Part shown: positions 51,001 to 62,559 of the stretch, in pieces
Numbering within the stretch: the first letter of the stretch is position 1
Layout of the letters: each line of letters begins with the position of its first letter
Notes under the pieces: generated by a model
Seen by the model: the letters and a program-made list of their open reading frames with translations, nothing else
The model's database searches: none
What the model was told of the DNA's origin: nothing
Assembly: GCA_030159075.1 (NCBI GenBank)
Contig: BROG01000075.1
Coordinates: 1,580,001-1,644,000, forward strand
Source of the DNA: Atrina japonica
Taxonomy: Eukaryota; Mollusca; Bivalvia; Pterioida; Pinnidae
Length of the DNA stretch: 64,000 bases
Reading direction: 5' to 3'
Translations under genes and position numbers: made by a program

Positions 51001-54000
51001 AACACCCGCATGTGTAAATGTATTTATCTATATTTAAGGTCTCCATGAATGAGTAGTTACGGCATAGGTCTTTCAATTATGATGTGTCATCTCCCATTAA
51101 CACAGGTTCCAGCTCTAAGCTGTTTGTGAAAACACTTGCTAGTTAATAAGTGGAAGGCCATGGCCAGTGGACTTTTCCAATGTACTGATACATTGTGACA
51201 AAGTTTTCTCCTCAAATATTAAAAAAAAACCCAGAAAACTGTCACCTCTGTATCACATACAAACTTTTAAGTATGGCATCAAAATGCCATTTGAACTAAC
51301 TAATCAGTCTGAGTTTTAATGAGTGTTAACGCTCTATGTTGATTATGTATGACTAGATATCCCCTTCACCATTAAAAAGTGGTTGCCACTGTTCAACTAT
51401 TGTTTTAGTTTTTGAAAATTAATTAACTTGAATTAGATAAATATGATACGGTAATCAACTAACACTTGTTGTAGAACCTCTATATTAATTATTAAAAACC
51501 TGTTAGTGTTATTCATCATTTTTCTGAATGGCTGTATCTCAGAGGCATTAAGCAATGAATGATATTTTATCAGATCAAAGAAATATTTTATGATAATGAA
51601 TCATGATCTTTCATGTACCTTTATGATATCTGGTGTGTAAAACTTTGTCACAACAACACAATCACATTTAGTACAGGAGAAACAGAAATATAAATACATG
51701 TATTTATGTTGTGTACATTTGATGTTTTTTATCCTCACTTGTAGGTTGGGAATCTCAATTGTTAGAAACTGGCTTCCTTGCAACATTTCTGTGTCCGGTA
51801 TGGAATATGTCTCCGGTTCCCAAAAATACACGTACCTCCATCATTGTTATATGGGCTTTCCGGTGGTTAATTTTCCGAATCATGATTGGTGCTGTAAGTT
51901 TCAACATTCATTTGCTTGTCTTGTTCTTCATGTAAATGTAAATATATGTTTATTGTTGTTTAATATCCTACTCAAGAATCTTTCACTCATATGGAGACAT
52001 CACCAAATGCTGGTGAAAGACTTCAAAGTTTGGCATATGCTCGGCACTTACAGCCATTGAGCAGTAGGGGTATTTTAAGGTGCCGACACCTACTGTGACA
52101 CAGGACCTCGGTTTTTACTGTCTCATCTGAAGGACAGGAAACCAACCTGTCGTCGGCTGGACTCAAACTCAGGACCTTATGATCAAGAGTTGAGCGCACT
52201 ACCTACTGAGCCAGCTGGCTCTAAATGTAAATATAAATGTTAAGTAGTCCTCAGTAGTAGTAGTAGGATATTTTACTCCTGACATTTTATATCCTTGAAA
52301 TCAAAGATTGGTTTATGTATAGATGGGTTTAGTAAGCAGTATTTTGCAAGAGTTATTTCCCTTCATTGGCCATATTGTGAGGCAGCTCATATATTTTCCT
52401 CAATGAATTTACCAAATTAAATGAAGTATTCTTGTATATAAATAGGGGCATCCAAGTATCTCTCAAAGCCTTACTAGAAGCAGGCACTTCTGGGGTGAAA
52501 TTTAATCTGACAACACGCTTACTGTATACATGTAGGATAGCAATCTAGGATTGTTTTTTCATGATTCATGTTTTAACAGAGCTTCATGAATAATAAACAA
52601 ATTGCAAATTAAGTTTAGGCGTGGAGTGAAAATAGTAACTGTTGGGGTAGATCAGCGTGGTCTTTCACTCATGACATTTTTCACTAAATTATTTAAATTG
52701 CAGAATTACCATGTATAAATAAGAAATAATCAGAAAAAAATTAATATGATTTACAAGATATATCACTGTATGTAATCCTCAGCTTTTTGAAAAGTGATGT
52801 CACAATAAATAAAACTAGATCTGTGGGCATCTTAGTGTCGAATCTTCACCCAACAGACTCAGAACTTTGAATACATGTACTGGTTTATATTCCTTATGAT
52901 TGAAATGCTAATGAAGTAAATTTCCCCAAATTCTGGTAGATAGCATTAACCTATTTAAATTGTATAAGGTATTTTCATTATCCAGTTACCACCCCTTGAA
53001 GCAGGTATCAATTGGGATGTCTTTTATTTGTGCATAAAATGAGAAAAGTTATAAATTGTGACATCATATGTTTGTGTGAAAACGTAAAGACATGACGTCA
53101 CAATCAATACCTGCTGACATGGGAGATAACTCTGACTAACAAAAAGACAGATTACTGTTACAGTTGATTAGTCCAAATATTAGCTATGTCTATTTAAAGA
53201 AAAAGTCATATATGGCTGATAGTTTATATTGGAAGGTATTTTCAAAATTAATCAGACATGCACTCAAATATCATGAAAATTTAGGAAATTAAGTTTTAAT
53301 TTCAAAATTTTCCATTTCCGTTTCATATTCTGTGAAGTACACATAATTATCATAACTCATCGATGTGATCATCAATACTTGTAACAAATAATAATTTATC
53401 AACGACAAAAAGATAATAAATCACTATAATCAGCAATATGTAAAGTCTGTTAGACCTTATATATTACTGATTTAAGGAGAAATAAAATAGTATTCGAATA
53501 ACGCTGGACATTTGGAATGCATCTGTTAAATGATAGAAATTGGTTGTACTTTTTAACGTCGTTCAATTGTGACATCATTGTGACGAACCACTCATGATGG
53601 AAACATTTGGCTAAAGGTGCCGTGTCGGACAGTTGGCAAACAGACAATCACAGGGATGGCACCTATTTACCTGAATGATGGGTGTAATCACAGTAATAAC
53701 ACTCCTATCTACCAGAATGACAATTTTAAGGAACAAATTTTCATTTAAAAAGTCATAACAATAATTTTTACATTAAATTAACTGATTCATATTCAGTATT
53801 TACTGATAAATTTTTCAAATTTTAGTTGTGCCAGAAAAATACGTATCCTGATGTGACTAACATATCACAAAAGTTGAGTTTTGGTGACTATATTTTATAT
53901 CTGTGGATACGTTCTTTTCATATTCATAACACTGTAAAGTAATACCTTAAGGATTATGAAAATATTTTTTGGGGGATTGAATTTATAGGATTTTGTAAAT

Positions 54001-57000
54001 TGTCAATTATTAGGATAAAATGGTTATATAATTCCTATATTCATTAAAATTTATCATAGGGATATTTAAAAATTATTTTCCCTCGGTACTTTGTATGGAA
54101 AATATTTCTATTCCTGTATTGATTTATGTTTTTGATTTATATTTGTATTCGATAAACAGAAAATAGTTTGGCCTGTTTACACTATTCAAAGGAATCCTAG
54201 ATAAGTCTCGGTGGAGGATATAGAGATCAAAATGAATTATTAATAGAAAAAAATAAAGAAAATTGAATTTGGGAGTCAGGTGTTTAATGCCTCCTTAATA
54301 AATTATCAATAAAAAAGAAAGTCAACTTTTTCCTGTTTATAACCTTTCGCTTTTCATTAAGGACAAGACGGATACGTATCACATGACCATGACCTAAACG
54401 CTGGAGAGATCAAGACTAAGATAGCAAAGGAAACTGATTACATACACATCAAAGTAGATGACACTTGCATTTGTTTTCACCATCAAGCGGGTCATTTCGG
54501 TCAAAACGAAAATTTAAACAGATTCAAACAAATGAAATAAATAAATATGAAAAAAATATAAAGTATAATGTAGATTTCGATTATGATATATAAAAGGAGT
54601 GCAAAATTTTCCTGGCCATGTTGAGTTAAAATTTGGCTGGACAAGTTTGGCAGCTGAGTTTAGAGCCTAGAATAGCCTTTCAACAGGGCGAGTTAAAATT
54701 CTGACCAATTCGAGTCTGACACCATAGTTTCCATAGATCTAGTTACCAATATGTAAAATACAAGATTAAAAACAAAGTCTTATAAAATTCAGTAATTTAA
54801 CTGCATCGCTTTCAAATATTTTTGGATCACAAGTCGTGACAAGAAAATGTTCTGATACGGCAGTGTCAACAGTAGCGTAGAGACTAAAGTGGTAGACTCT
54901 GTACCATGTCATACTCGTTATCCTCTAATTTTGTTCATGAAAAGTTAATTCATCACAGATAATAAGCGACATGTTTCTCACTGAAAAAATATTTACTCTC
55001 AATCTCGACATGAAATACCTACTAGTGACTGTGTATTCCCAGGTAAAAACCTAGGTCTAGGACTCATACTGTCGTGGTGTCTTTTTCTCCATCTCGGGGG
55101 GCTTTCATGGTCTAGTGGTTAGAGCATTGTGCTTTAAATCACAAGGCCTCTCACCTCTGGTTCGAATCCCACTAGGGTCATTTCGAATTAAGTGGGAAAG
55201 TTTGCCAGTTTTCTTGCGGATGGTCAGTGGTCTTTACCCGGGTAACCAGGGTTTCTCCTCCACCAATAAAAAACTGCACGCCATCATATGACTGAAAAAT
55301 TGTTGAGTATGGCGTAAAACAAAAAATCAAAATAAAAAAATTCTTCATCTCGGTGACGTAATTTAGCATGCACCGAAATTGATTCCCCTCGTACTGTAAA
55401 TAGGTAGATGTTTTAATATTTTGATGTAAACCATACTGCATAGTTTGTGCATGTTCCCATAGACATATATGTCTCTGATGTTCCTAATTAGGTTTTTATT
55501 CTCAAATATACATGTAGGATTTGTAAACACGGTAAAATTCTGTCAAATTTGTATCAATATTCTGCCAGAAGAGATTGTTTGATTACAATGTAATTGTAGT
55601 AGCAGTTGTTATATTTAAACATTTAAACTGCGTATAATCATTGTTAGCTACACCCTTGGACTGAAATATTTATTATCCTAAACAGCTTGTTCTGGTGAAA
55701 ATAATAATGTTCCGTACACTATTACTATTTAATCCAATTTGATATTACTTAAAGAAGATCGTTAAACAACAATAAATAAAAAAAACAAAAACAAAAACAA
55801 AAAACTTAAAGAAGATAAATTGTCAAGTTGACCCACAACAATGGTTATCAAAGAGGAATAACTCCCATAAAATACTGTTAACTGAAACCAATCTATTGTT
55901 TTGGTCTGTTTTTTTTCCAGCCACACTTGCCAGAGTTATGGCACTTTGTAGGCTTTAAGTATTGCCAAGCTTTGTTTTTTGTTTTTCAAATACATCTTGT
56001 TTATTTTAATTTTATATGAGATGGCTATGTAATATATCTGTGATATTTTAAAAGTATGAATTTCAATATTACATTGTACTATCGTCCAATTCATACAACA
56101 TGGCAGGACAGATGTAAACTTTTGATGATCATACGGTCAAACCTACACACATGTCAGTTAAGACAGCGCTTTAAAGTGTTTATTACCAACTGTTTAACCA
56201 CACATATGATAACAAGTAGCAACAAGATTAACAGAATCTAGATCCACATTGAGTGCCAGTTAGAATAATATCAGTCGCAGGTGGGATAAATAAATAATTC
56301 CCAACTGACGTGTTAGCCGAGGTTGGGATATTTATTCATCACTCCCTAGACTGATATTTTTTCTATCCGGAACTCAAATGTGGTGCTTGATCATTTTTTA
56401 TTATTATATTTTTGCACATGGATTGCTTAAAATGCTGTTTGTTTATGTTTATATGTATTTATTAGTTTGATTGATTTTAGTTACTGCATCACTCACCTTC
56501 TTCACCCACTGTGCAAACAAATATCATACTGTTATGGACTTTTGATCGCCGAGGTCAATATTGGTTTTCTGGTCAATATTACACCATATTCATCCAGAAC
56601 TGTTTTATTATATAAATATTTAGATACATGTATATATACTTATCCTACAATGTAAGTAATAATCAGAGTAAGTCCAATTGTGTAATTGGGAAGTTCCATG
56701 GTTTATTTTTAGAAATGATATTCACTGGTTTTCCATAGAATATGTAGATATATTTTGAAGGGTTAAATATCAGCTTATCCAATCAGAAACAGTTTATTTT
56801 GAATTTTTATAGTAAAAACCCATATTATACACAAATATATTCAGGGCTGTTCCAGAAAAAAGTGTTTCCTGGGGGCAGAACGCCCATGAAAGTTAGGGGT
56901 ACCACCAATGAATTTTTAATTAAAAACTACCCCACCAGCTACTTTGCATTTTGGGTAACCCCTCCCCCCCCACTAACAAATTTATATTAAAATGAAGTCA

Positions 57001-60000
57001 TTTTTTCATATATTAAATGGATAAGATTAAATCGTATCATATAATTTTTAAGATGCCAGTGTTTAATCGATAAAACAATGTTACAGTATATAAAAATATA
57101 AATGTAAAATAACGTTATGATAGGGAAAATAAAGTGCGCTGGTGCATTTTCATACAAAGCGATCCATAAACATAATAAAATGTAATTACCGACCTGAAAA
57201 TATGAAAGAGAAAAGAAACTTTATTATACAAATATGTGACTTGGGACTGATAACAACACAACGAGATGCTTATCACCAATGAGGGGCAGTGCATGGTTGA
57301 ATGCTCATTTCAAAATTGGTATCCCATCACTAATGTATTTTATTTCTTTATTCATACCCCCATCTAACACATTTTAAATACAATTTTACCCCCATCAACA
57401 CATTTTTTTATCAATGGTGTTCTGCCCACTGGAGACACTTTTTTCTGGAATAGCTCTCAAATACATTTGGTAAGATTTTTGTGCAATCAATATTAAATTT
57501 TTACCTTGTAAAGTATCAACACAAAAATTTTCTTGATTTACCATGTTTACAAACAATGTAGATGTGTGTAGGGATACAAAGTGCTCTGGATCAGCAGTTC
57601 CTGATAGAATTTTGCAGTACTGGTTAAAAACAAGATCAGTCTATCTCATGTGTGAGAATGCTCTAGCTTAATGTGATTTCAATTTGTTACCTAAAAATTA
57701 TATTCGTCCAGGTCAAGAAAAGGTTCACAAGATTCTGTCCTGCCAGGTTATATGGATTTTACTATATACACATCATAAGTAATATATTGTACTCTATCGT
57801 GCCGATGGAACAATTTGAAAAATGGTATAAAAAGTGTGGTACTGTTAACTTAAACCAAGCAAAGGAATGTTCTTCTTGACTCTATTTACGTAAAAGTGTC
57901 TTAGACAGTTGGCATCTTCACAACATATTCCTGACTGTCAAAATCTTATTTCTGTGATTTTTATGCAATAATTTTATTTAAATGATTATGTTATGAAACT
58001 GTTTCTTTTCAAATCAACTAATTTTATAATAATAATAATATTATCTGTTTTAGGGTTTGATAAAGATACGTGGTGATCAATGCTGGAGGGATTTAACCTG
58101 TATGAACTATCATTATGAGGTATGGTCTAATGTAACATTACTTTCTGCAATATCTAATGTTTAAAAATTTGTTCCAATGATTAAAATAGCATCAATTTGG
58201 AAAAAAGTATTACTATATTAACAACATAATGGATTTAATTTATTAATTCTATCAATTAGAATGATACTTTTTTTGTTTGGTAGCATATTAACAAGGTAGG
58301 CTACATGTACATCATCAGTACATAGGCTATAACTAATATAAGTTATATTATGCTGTGATACAATGTACAACTAGTATTACAAGCAACTCAATAAGATTTG
58401 AAAGCTTTAGTAATCAAATTTATATTTAATAATGTTTATTTATTGGGTACATTTGTTCAGTATCAGTTGTTATACATAAACAATGTATTTTATGATATGG
58501 CCAAGCTCTATTTGTCATCTCTGCTGATATCAATCTGTTTTCAACTTAAATCTATCTAATACTTGCCAAACTCTACTGGTTGAGGGACCAGTAGCCGGAT
58601 ATTGCATGATTTTGGCAATATAGAACATGATTTTGTGAGATTTAATTACATCATTCATCAGCTGTTGGACGTTTTTCTCAAACAGAAGGGCAAAAAATAT
58701 TTTGTGGTACATAGTAAAGACAAAATAACACCATAGCTTACTGCTAGCCGACCAATAGAAGCCATAGTTTTGAGCAGTTGACCAATCAACCATGTTAACT
58801 TTTAAGTCATGAAATATCATAAGCATTTGCCCTAAAACCATAAGTTTGAAGGAAAACATTTGACAATACTGCCTGAATATTTGTGAAAGTTTCACTTTCA
58901 AAAATAAAACCACTCGCACAATGTACCATACTGTGGAATCAGAAAATTTTGTGTGGTAAAATTTTCGTTGGTTAAACAAATAAAGCATTTGTTGACATTA
59001 AATTTTGTCAAAGTAAAAACACATGTTCATACAGGAAACCATTAGTTTTATTTTAGGTTTAATTTATGTAAAATGTCGTGGTTTTAATTTTGTTGATTTA
59101 TGAAAATGACGAAATAGATGAAATTTAAAAGTTTAACCATAACATAATTTTTGGTTTATACAGTATTCAATATGTGTAATCTGATGTTATTTTTATTCAG
59201 TACATGAACAATCATCGTGTTGATAAAACAACTGACTTGGGAACTGTTGTTATTTCAGACACAGCCAGTACCAAATCCCCTGAGTTACTATATGCACCAA
59301 ACACCAGAATTCTTTCACAAGTTTGAAACTCTCTCAAATCACTTTATAGAACTTGTTGCACCTTTCTTATTGTTCCTACCAAGACCTTTCAGAATGACAG
59401 GAGGACTTATACAGATTCTATTTCAGGTTTGTACTTACATGTAATAAATATTTGTTGATATTTTTGTCTGTTACAAGATGAGTGAGGGATTACAAGTGAG
59501 AAATAAGTAGTGAGGAGTTAGAAATGAGGGGTCACAAGTAAGAGGTTACATGTGAAGGGTTACAAGGTAGGGGCACAATTGAGAGGTTACATATGAGGGG
59601 TTACAAGTTCTAGGGTTACAAGTGAAGGGTAAATTGTGGGGAGTTAGAAATGAGGAGTTACAAGTGAGAGGTTTAATGTGAGGAGTTATAAGTGAGAGGT
59701 TACATGTACAAGTGAGGGGTTACAAGGTAGGGGATTACAAGTGAGAGATTACATGTGAGGGATTACAAGTTAGGGTTACAAGGGAAGGGTAAATTGTTGG
59801 GAGTTAGAAATGAAGAGTTACAAGTGAGAGGTTACATGTAAGGGGTTACAAGTGAAGGGTTACAAGTGAGGGGTAACAGCTTAACATATTGTTCAAAAGT
59901 ACATGTAACATATGATTTTCAGGTTGTGTTGATTATCAGTGGGAATCTTAGTTTCTTGAACTGGCTGACGATTTTACCGAGCATTGCATGTTTTGATGAT

Positions 60001-62209
60001 GCCAGTTTAGCTTGGATGTTTGCAGATGGAATAAAATCAACAAAGTGGAAAGTACAACAGATACAAAAAGAATACGAAACAGGAAAGAAAGAGGAAAAAA
60101 TAGGTTAGAAATTGTGTTACCAATTGTTATTATAATTTATAATGCTGTAAAAGAAGGGCAATATACTTGTTGTTTTGTTATTTTCCAATCTAGTTGTTAT
60201 TTACTTCTCTTCATTGTTATTTATTTACAAGATTTATTTATACATCTTAAAAGGGTGTCAGATGTGCTTTGTTTTTGTTTTTTCAATACAGAGATTGCTA
60301 TACAATAACAACAACAAAATACATACACACGCATGAAATTTCTTAAATTCCTGTATATTTTGTGAAAATTTCTTGAATAACCCAAGTTGGCAATTATTCA
60401 CTTAAAATTGATTAATTCAAGCTTACTATTTGTATATGCATACCATACTGGACCTGACCTTATTTCCACAAAATATATAAGATCAGAATATAAGATTTTA
60501 TATGCCTGTGTATAGCATTTACATCATGTACAAGTAGTAAAAGTAGAAAAACTTTGGGGGGGGGGGGGGGGGGGGGTAAACACAGCTAATGTCTCTATGT
60601 ATTTCTTCAGAAGAAGGTACTGGAGCCCTATCAGCAATGGAACTTTAATTTTATGCATTTCAATTGTGTAGAGATTTAAAAATTCTGTGTTGATAAATAT
60701 AGAATCATACACAGCAGCCCAAGACTCCAATATCAGCCTGAGGGTTGATATTGGCCATGGGTTGATATCAGCCTGAGGGTTGATATTGGCCATGGGTTGA
60801 TATCAGCCTGAGGGTTGATATTGGCCAAGGGTTGATATCAGCCTGAGGGTTGATATTGGCCAAGGGTTGATATCAGCCTGAGGGTTGATATTGGCCAAGA
60901 GTTGATATCAGCCTGAGGGTTGATATTGGCCAAGGGTTGATAGTGTGCTCTAGAAATTTAGCCATATATTGTTTAACTCATCAGACTCTGAAAAATAATG
61001 GACTCATTTGTAAATCAATGATGTAGTCCATCCTAAATGTATCTTTAGAGATAACATAATATTTTAAACCATATGAACAGACTAATTATACTATTTAAGG
61101 AGAAAAATTTTCAACTTCATAATTCCTATCATGACTTGCATCCTCTTAATTGGACATGTTGGGATTACCTGATCTAAGAATAATGAGTTCATAACTTAAA
61201 ACTAAACTTCCCCAAGACACTTTGATTACATCTACATAATTTGTATTTTTAAAAAAGCAAAGTTAATGCTTGAATAAAATTATATGGAAAAATATAGATC
61301 CACCCATTGGATACCAAATGTGTTGGATGTATTGGTTTGTTTTTGTCCAGTGGTGTATCTTGCTCACAAATGCAATTGAAAGGTGCTTTATTTCCGTTTA
61401 TGGAAATAATCAAGTTGTGATACTAGTTTTTGTAAGAGTGTTAAAAAGCCACTCATATTTTCACACTTTTCACATTCTTTATTTGACTTACTTTATGCTG
61501 AAAGCTATATTTCTGTCCTCTAATATGAGGATTCTGTATAACTAAGCAGCTTTTCTGGCTCAACATTGAAGTGATATTAAATAAATAATATAAACTATAT
61601 TTGTCATGAATTGTGTTTTCAGTTGTACCCAGAGATACAGATACAGGGTAGGCTTACAGTGTCTGTGATAAGGATATATGCAAGCTGTTGTATCAGGGTG
61701 TTTGTTTGTTTGTTTGTTTATTGTTGTTTAATGTCCCACTCGAGAATATTTCACTCATATGGAGATGTCACCAAATGCCGGTGAAGGGCTTCAAATTTTG
61801 GCCTATGCTCGGCACTTACGGCCATTGAGCAGTAGGGTTCTTTTACGTGCCAACACCTACTGTGACACGGGACCTCCAGTTTTTACTGTCTCATCCGAAA
61901 GACAGGAAACCAACCTGTCGCCGGCGGGACTCGAACTCACGACCTCACGATCCAGAGTCGAGCGCGCTATCGACTGAGCCAGGCCGGCTCCTTGTATCAG
62001 GGTGAAATATCCTTCTATTGTATTTACTTTTATAATGAATTGTCATATTTTTCAGGTACCTACATTCGAAAGGTGTTTAATATTAGCTTGGGCATCTTAA
62101 TTGCATTTTTAAGTATACCGGTAGTCCAGAACTTGTTTTCTGCTAGACAAGCAATGAATACTTCCTTTGATCCACTTCGTATTGTTAACACCTATGGAGC
62201 ATTTGGCAG
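44479..62209 (+). CDS. LMF1: Lipase maturation factor 1, exons 1-8 (3' part beyond the window)
   Basis: Exons 44479?..44828, 49092..49401, 50758..50768, 51745..51893, 58054..58119, 59259..59426, 59923..60103 and 62056..62209. All introns are GT-AG and the phases are consistent (1, 2, 1, 0, 0, 1, 2). Known role: a multi-pass ER membrane factor needed for folding and dimer assembly of secreted lipases (lipoprotein, hepatic and endothelial lipase in vertebrates). The product matches vertebrate LMF1 closely: YWLTRIVIIRYIGFIYF, GLIPAQKFLKN, WESQLLETGFLATFLCPVW, FRWLIFRIMIGAGLIKIRGD, CWRDLTCMNYHYETQPVPNP, FETLSNHFIELV, SGNLSFLNWLT, SRQ-like ARQAMNTSFDPLRIVNTYG. Many hydrophobic segments fit ER membrane spans. 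About 460 of an expected 560-570 residues are present. The apparent ATG is one base out of frame (see exon 1). Confidence 0.93.
46628..46825 (-). mobile_element. tRNA-derived SINE (different family), LMF1 intron 1
   Basis: The minus-strand head GTAGCTCCATTAGCACAGTG and GTTAGAG form the A-box region and GGGGTTTGATCC the B box. The body has TTTCCTCCCACAGCAAGGAC. No clear target duplication was found. Confidence 0.72.
46830..47265. repeat. Three copies of a roughly 100-bp module, the first inverted
   Basis: The shared core is AAATCATGTTACAAAATACA with TGTGTTTCGGTCYTGTTTC nearby. It is seen inverted at about 46840-46935 and direct at about 46980-47075 and 47150-47265. Between the first two sits a hairpin ACAATTACCGAAACAG/TGTTTTGGTAATTGT. 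A related GAAACACACTACAATTAC lies at about 46550. Confidence 0.65.
47972..48033. repeat. (TA)n microsatellite, LMF1 intron 1
   Basis: About 30 uninterrupted AT units. Confidence 0.97.
49092..49401 (+). CDS. LMF1: LMF1 exon 2
   Basis: The acceptor TTTTCCAG gives FVAFLIAHDQNKELCGQNG and GLIPAQKFLKNVEQRLGG, continuing exon 1. Then come IPSLVWFIDYEKNLNVFLDY and two hydrophobic spans ending SIVNVGSTW. The donor is GTAAGT after TG, phase 2. Confidence 0.95.
50758..50768 (+). CDS. LMF1: LMF1 exon 3: 11-nt micro-exon
   Basis: GTATGGCTTTG between an ATTACAG acceptor and a GTGAGT donor. It completes Trp from exon 2, adds YGF and the first base of Gly, so the protein reads STWYGFGWESQL, matching the VWYSFGWESQL block of vertebrate LMF1. 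Without it the frame is lost. It is too short for ordinary gene finders. Confidence 0.9.
51745..51893 (+). CDS. LMF1: LMF1 exon 4
   Basis: Encodes GWESQLLETGFLATFLCPVW, then NMSPVPKNTRTSIIVIWAFR and WLIFRIMIGA. Acceptor CTTGTAG, donor GTAAGT, phase 0. This is the most conserved part of the family. Confidence 0.95.
51947..52221 (-). mobile_element. tRNA-derived SINE (copy 2), LMF1 intron 4
   Basis: Same family as 3903 and 61701. The head is at the right (A box TAGGTAGTGCGC region, B box within TGAGTTTGAGTCC), the conserved centre includes GCTCGGCACTTACAGCCATT, and the tail TTTATTGTTGTTTAAT is at the left. Perfect 14-bp target duplications TAAATGTAAATATA lie at 51933-51946 and 52222-52235. Confidence 0.93.
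52974..53145. mobile_element. MITE family 1, copy 2, LMF1 intron 4
   Basis: Shares GCAGGTATC, GTGCATAAAATGAGAAAAGT, TGTGACATCATATGTTTGTG and GATAACTCTGACTAACAAAA with 22530-22707. The left end is more decayed than the right. Confidence 0.8.
55098..55340 (+). mobile_element. tRNA-derived SINE, plus strand, LMF1 intron 4
   Basis: Head with A box TGGTCTAGTGGTTAGAGCAT and B box GGTTCGAATCCC. The body contains GGGTTTCTCCTCCACCAAT. The 3' part CATCATATGACTGAAAAATT and GAGTATGGCGTAAAAC is a typical molluscan SINE tail. Target duplications are TTCTCCATCTCGG (55085-55097) and TTCTTCATCTCGG (55341-55353), one mismatch. Confidence 0.9.
56832..57458. mobile_element. hAT-like non-autonomous DNA element, LMF1 intron 4
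   Basis: The left end CAGGGCTGTTCCAGAAAAAA and the inverted right end GAGAGCTATTCCAGAAAAAA continue as about 38-bp imperfect inverted repeats to GGGCAGAAC. Flanks AATATATT and AATACATT could be an imperfect 8-bp target duplication, the hAT size. The interior has no transposase frame. Confidence 0.7.
58054..58119 (+). CDS. LMF1: LMF1 exon 5
   Basis: A 66-nt exon, 22 codons: GLIKIRGDQCWRDLTCMNYH then YE. Acceptor GTTTTAG, donor GTATGG. Near-identical to vertebrate GLIKIRGDRCWRDLTCMDFH. Confidence 0.95.
58120..59258 (+). other. LMF1 intron 5
   Basis: Contains a 152-codon minus-strand open frame (58530-58988) without recognisable domain motifs. Not called as a gene. Nothing else noted. Confidence 0.6.
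59259..59426 (+). CDS. LMF1: LMF1 exon 6
   Basis: 56 codons: TQPVPNPLSYYMHQTPEFFH, KFETLSNHFIELVAPFLLFL, ending GGLIQILFQ. Acceptor TATTTCAG, donor GTTTGT, phase 0. Confidence 0.95.
59465..59880. repeat. Minisatellite GAGGGGTTACAAGT, filling LMF1 intron 6
   Basis: Variable 14-16-bp units such as GTGAGGGGTTACAAG, GTGAGAGGTTACATG and GTGAGGAGTTAGAAA repeat about 27 times. Intron 6 is 496 bases (59427-59922), so the array is most of it and ends about 43 bases before the exon 7 acceptor. Confidence 0.9.
59923..60103 (+). CDS. LMF1: LMF1 exon 7
   Basis: VVLIISGNLSFLNWLTILPS, IACFDDASLAWMF, then a charged segment ending KKEEKI. Acceptor ATTTTCAG, donor GTTAGA, phase 1. The acidic/basic tail corresponds to the variable loop after SLACFDDASL in vertebrate LMF1. 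Confidence 0.93.
60555..60577. repeat. Poly-G run, about 23 bases
   Basis: Uninterrupted G tract in LMF1 intron 7. Its length is probably uncertain. Confidence 0.93.
60728..60942. repeat. 35-bp dimeric minisatellite, about 6 units, LMF1 intron 7
   Basis: Each unit is GTTGATATCAGCCTGAGG followed by GTTGATATTGGCCAAGG (or CCATGG). The halves are related, so the array is built on an older 17-18-bp repeat. Copies are almost identical. Confidence 0.95.
61701..61991 (-). mobile_element. tRNA-derived SINE (copy 3, full length), LMF1 intron 7
   Basis: The best preserved of the family. Minus-strand head GAGCCGGCCTGGCTCAGTCG with A box, B box GAGTTCGAGTCCC, a central domain with GGCACTTACGGCCATTGAGC, and a left tail with (TTTG)n, i.e. 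(CAAA)n at its 3' end. Target duplications TTGTATCAGGGTG lie at 61688-61700 and 61992-62004. Confidence 0.94.
62056..62209 (+). CDS. LMF1: LMF1 exon 8
   Basis: GTYIRKVFNISLGILIAFLS, IPVVQNLFSARQAMNTSFDP, LRIVNTYGAFG, ending phase 2 at a GTAGTC donor. The next expected segment (VTKERTEV-like) was not found before 64000, so the gene runs off the window. Confidence 0.94.
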
Positions 62210-62559
62210 GTAGTCTTATATAACTTTTATTTTTGTTTTACCTTAAAACCAATGCCAACTCCCTGGCAACAATAACTTTCAGGTGATTGGGTTTAATTAC
62301 TGAAATCACACCTTGACAACAACAACAACAAGCATGATGTGGACCATGATTTATGACTGCCTGAATAAGGCATTCACAGACATAGCTAAAAGACAGATAA
62401 CTGTTTAAATAAATTTCAAATTAAGGACATGCTTTAATGTTTTTGAAGATGTAAGGTTGTGATTGAAGTAAACAAAGCGCAAACACAAGTGAGAGCATGT
62501 GTTTAAGTCTGAACTAGAAAAACAGTAATCAAAATCACATCCAAATTTGAGCCAATAAA

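Noticed and set aside
55098..55170. Functional tRNA gene
   Set aside because: The A and B boxes are present, but the acceptor stem does not pair properly and the sequence continues into a SINE body with target duplications. The same holds for the heads at 3903, 46628, 51947 and 61701.
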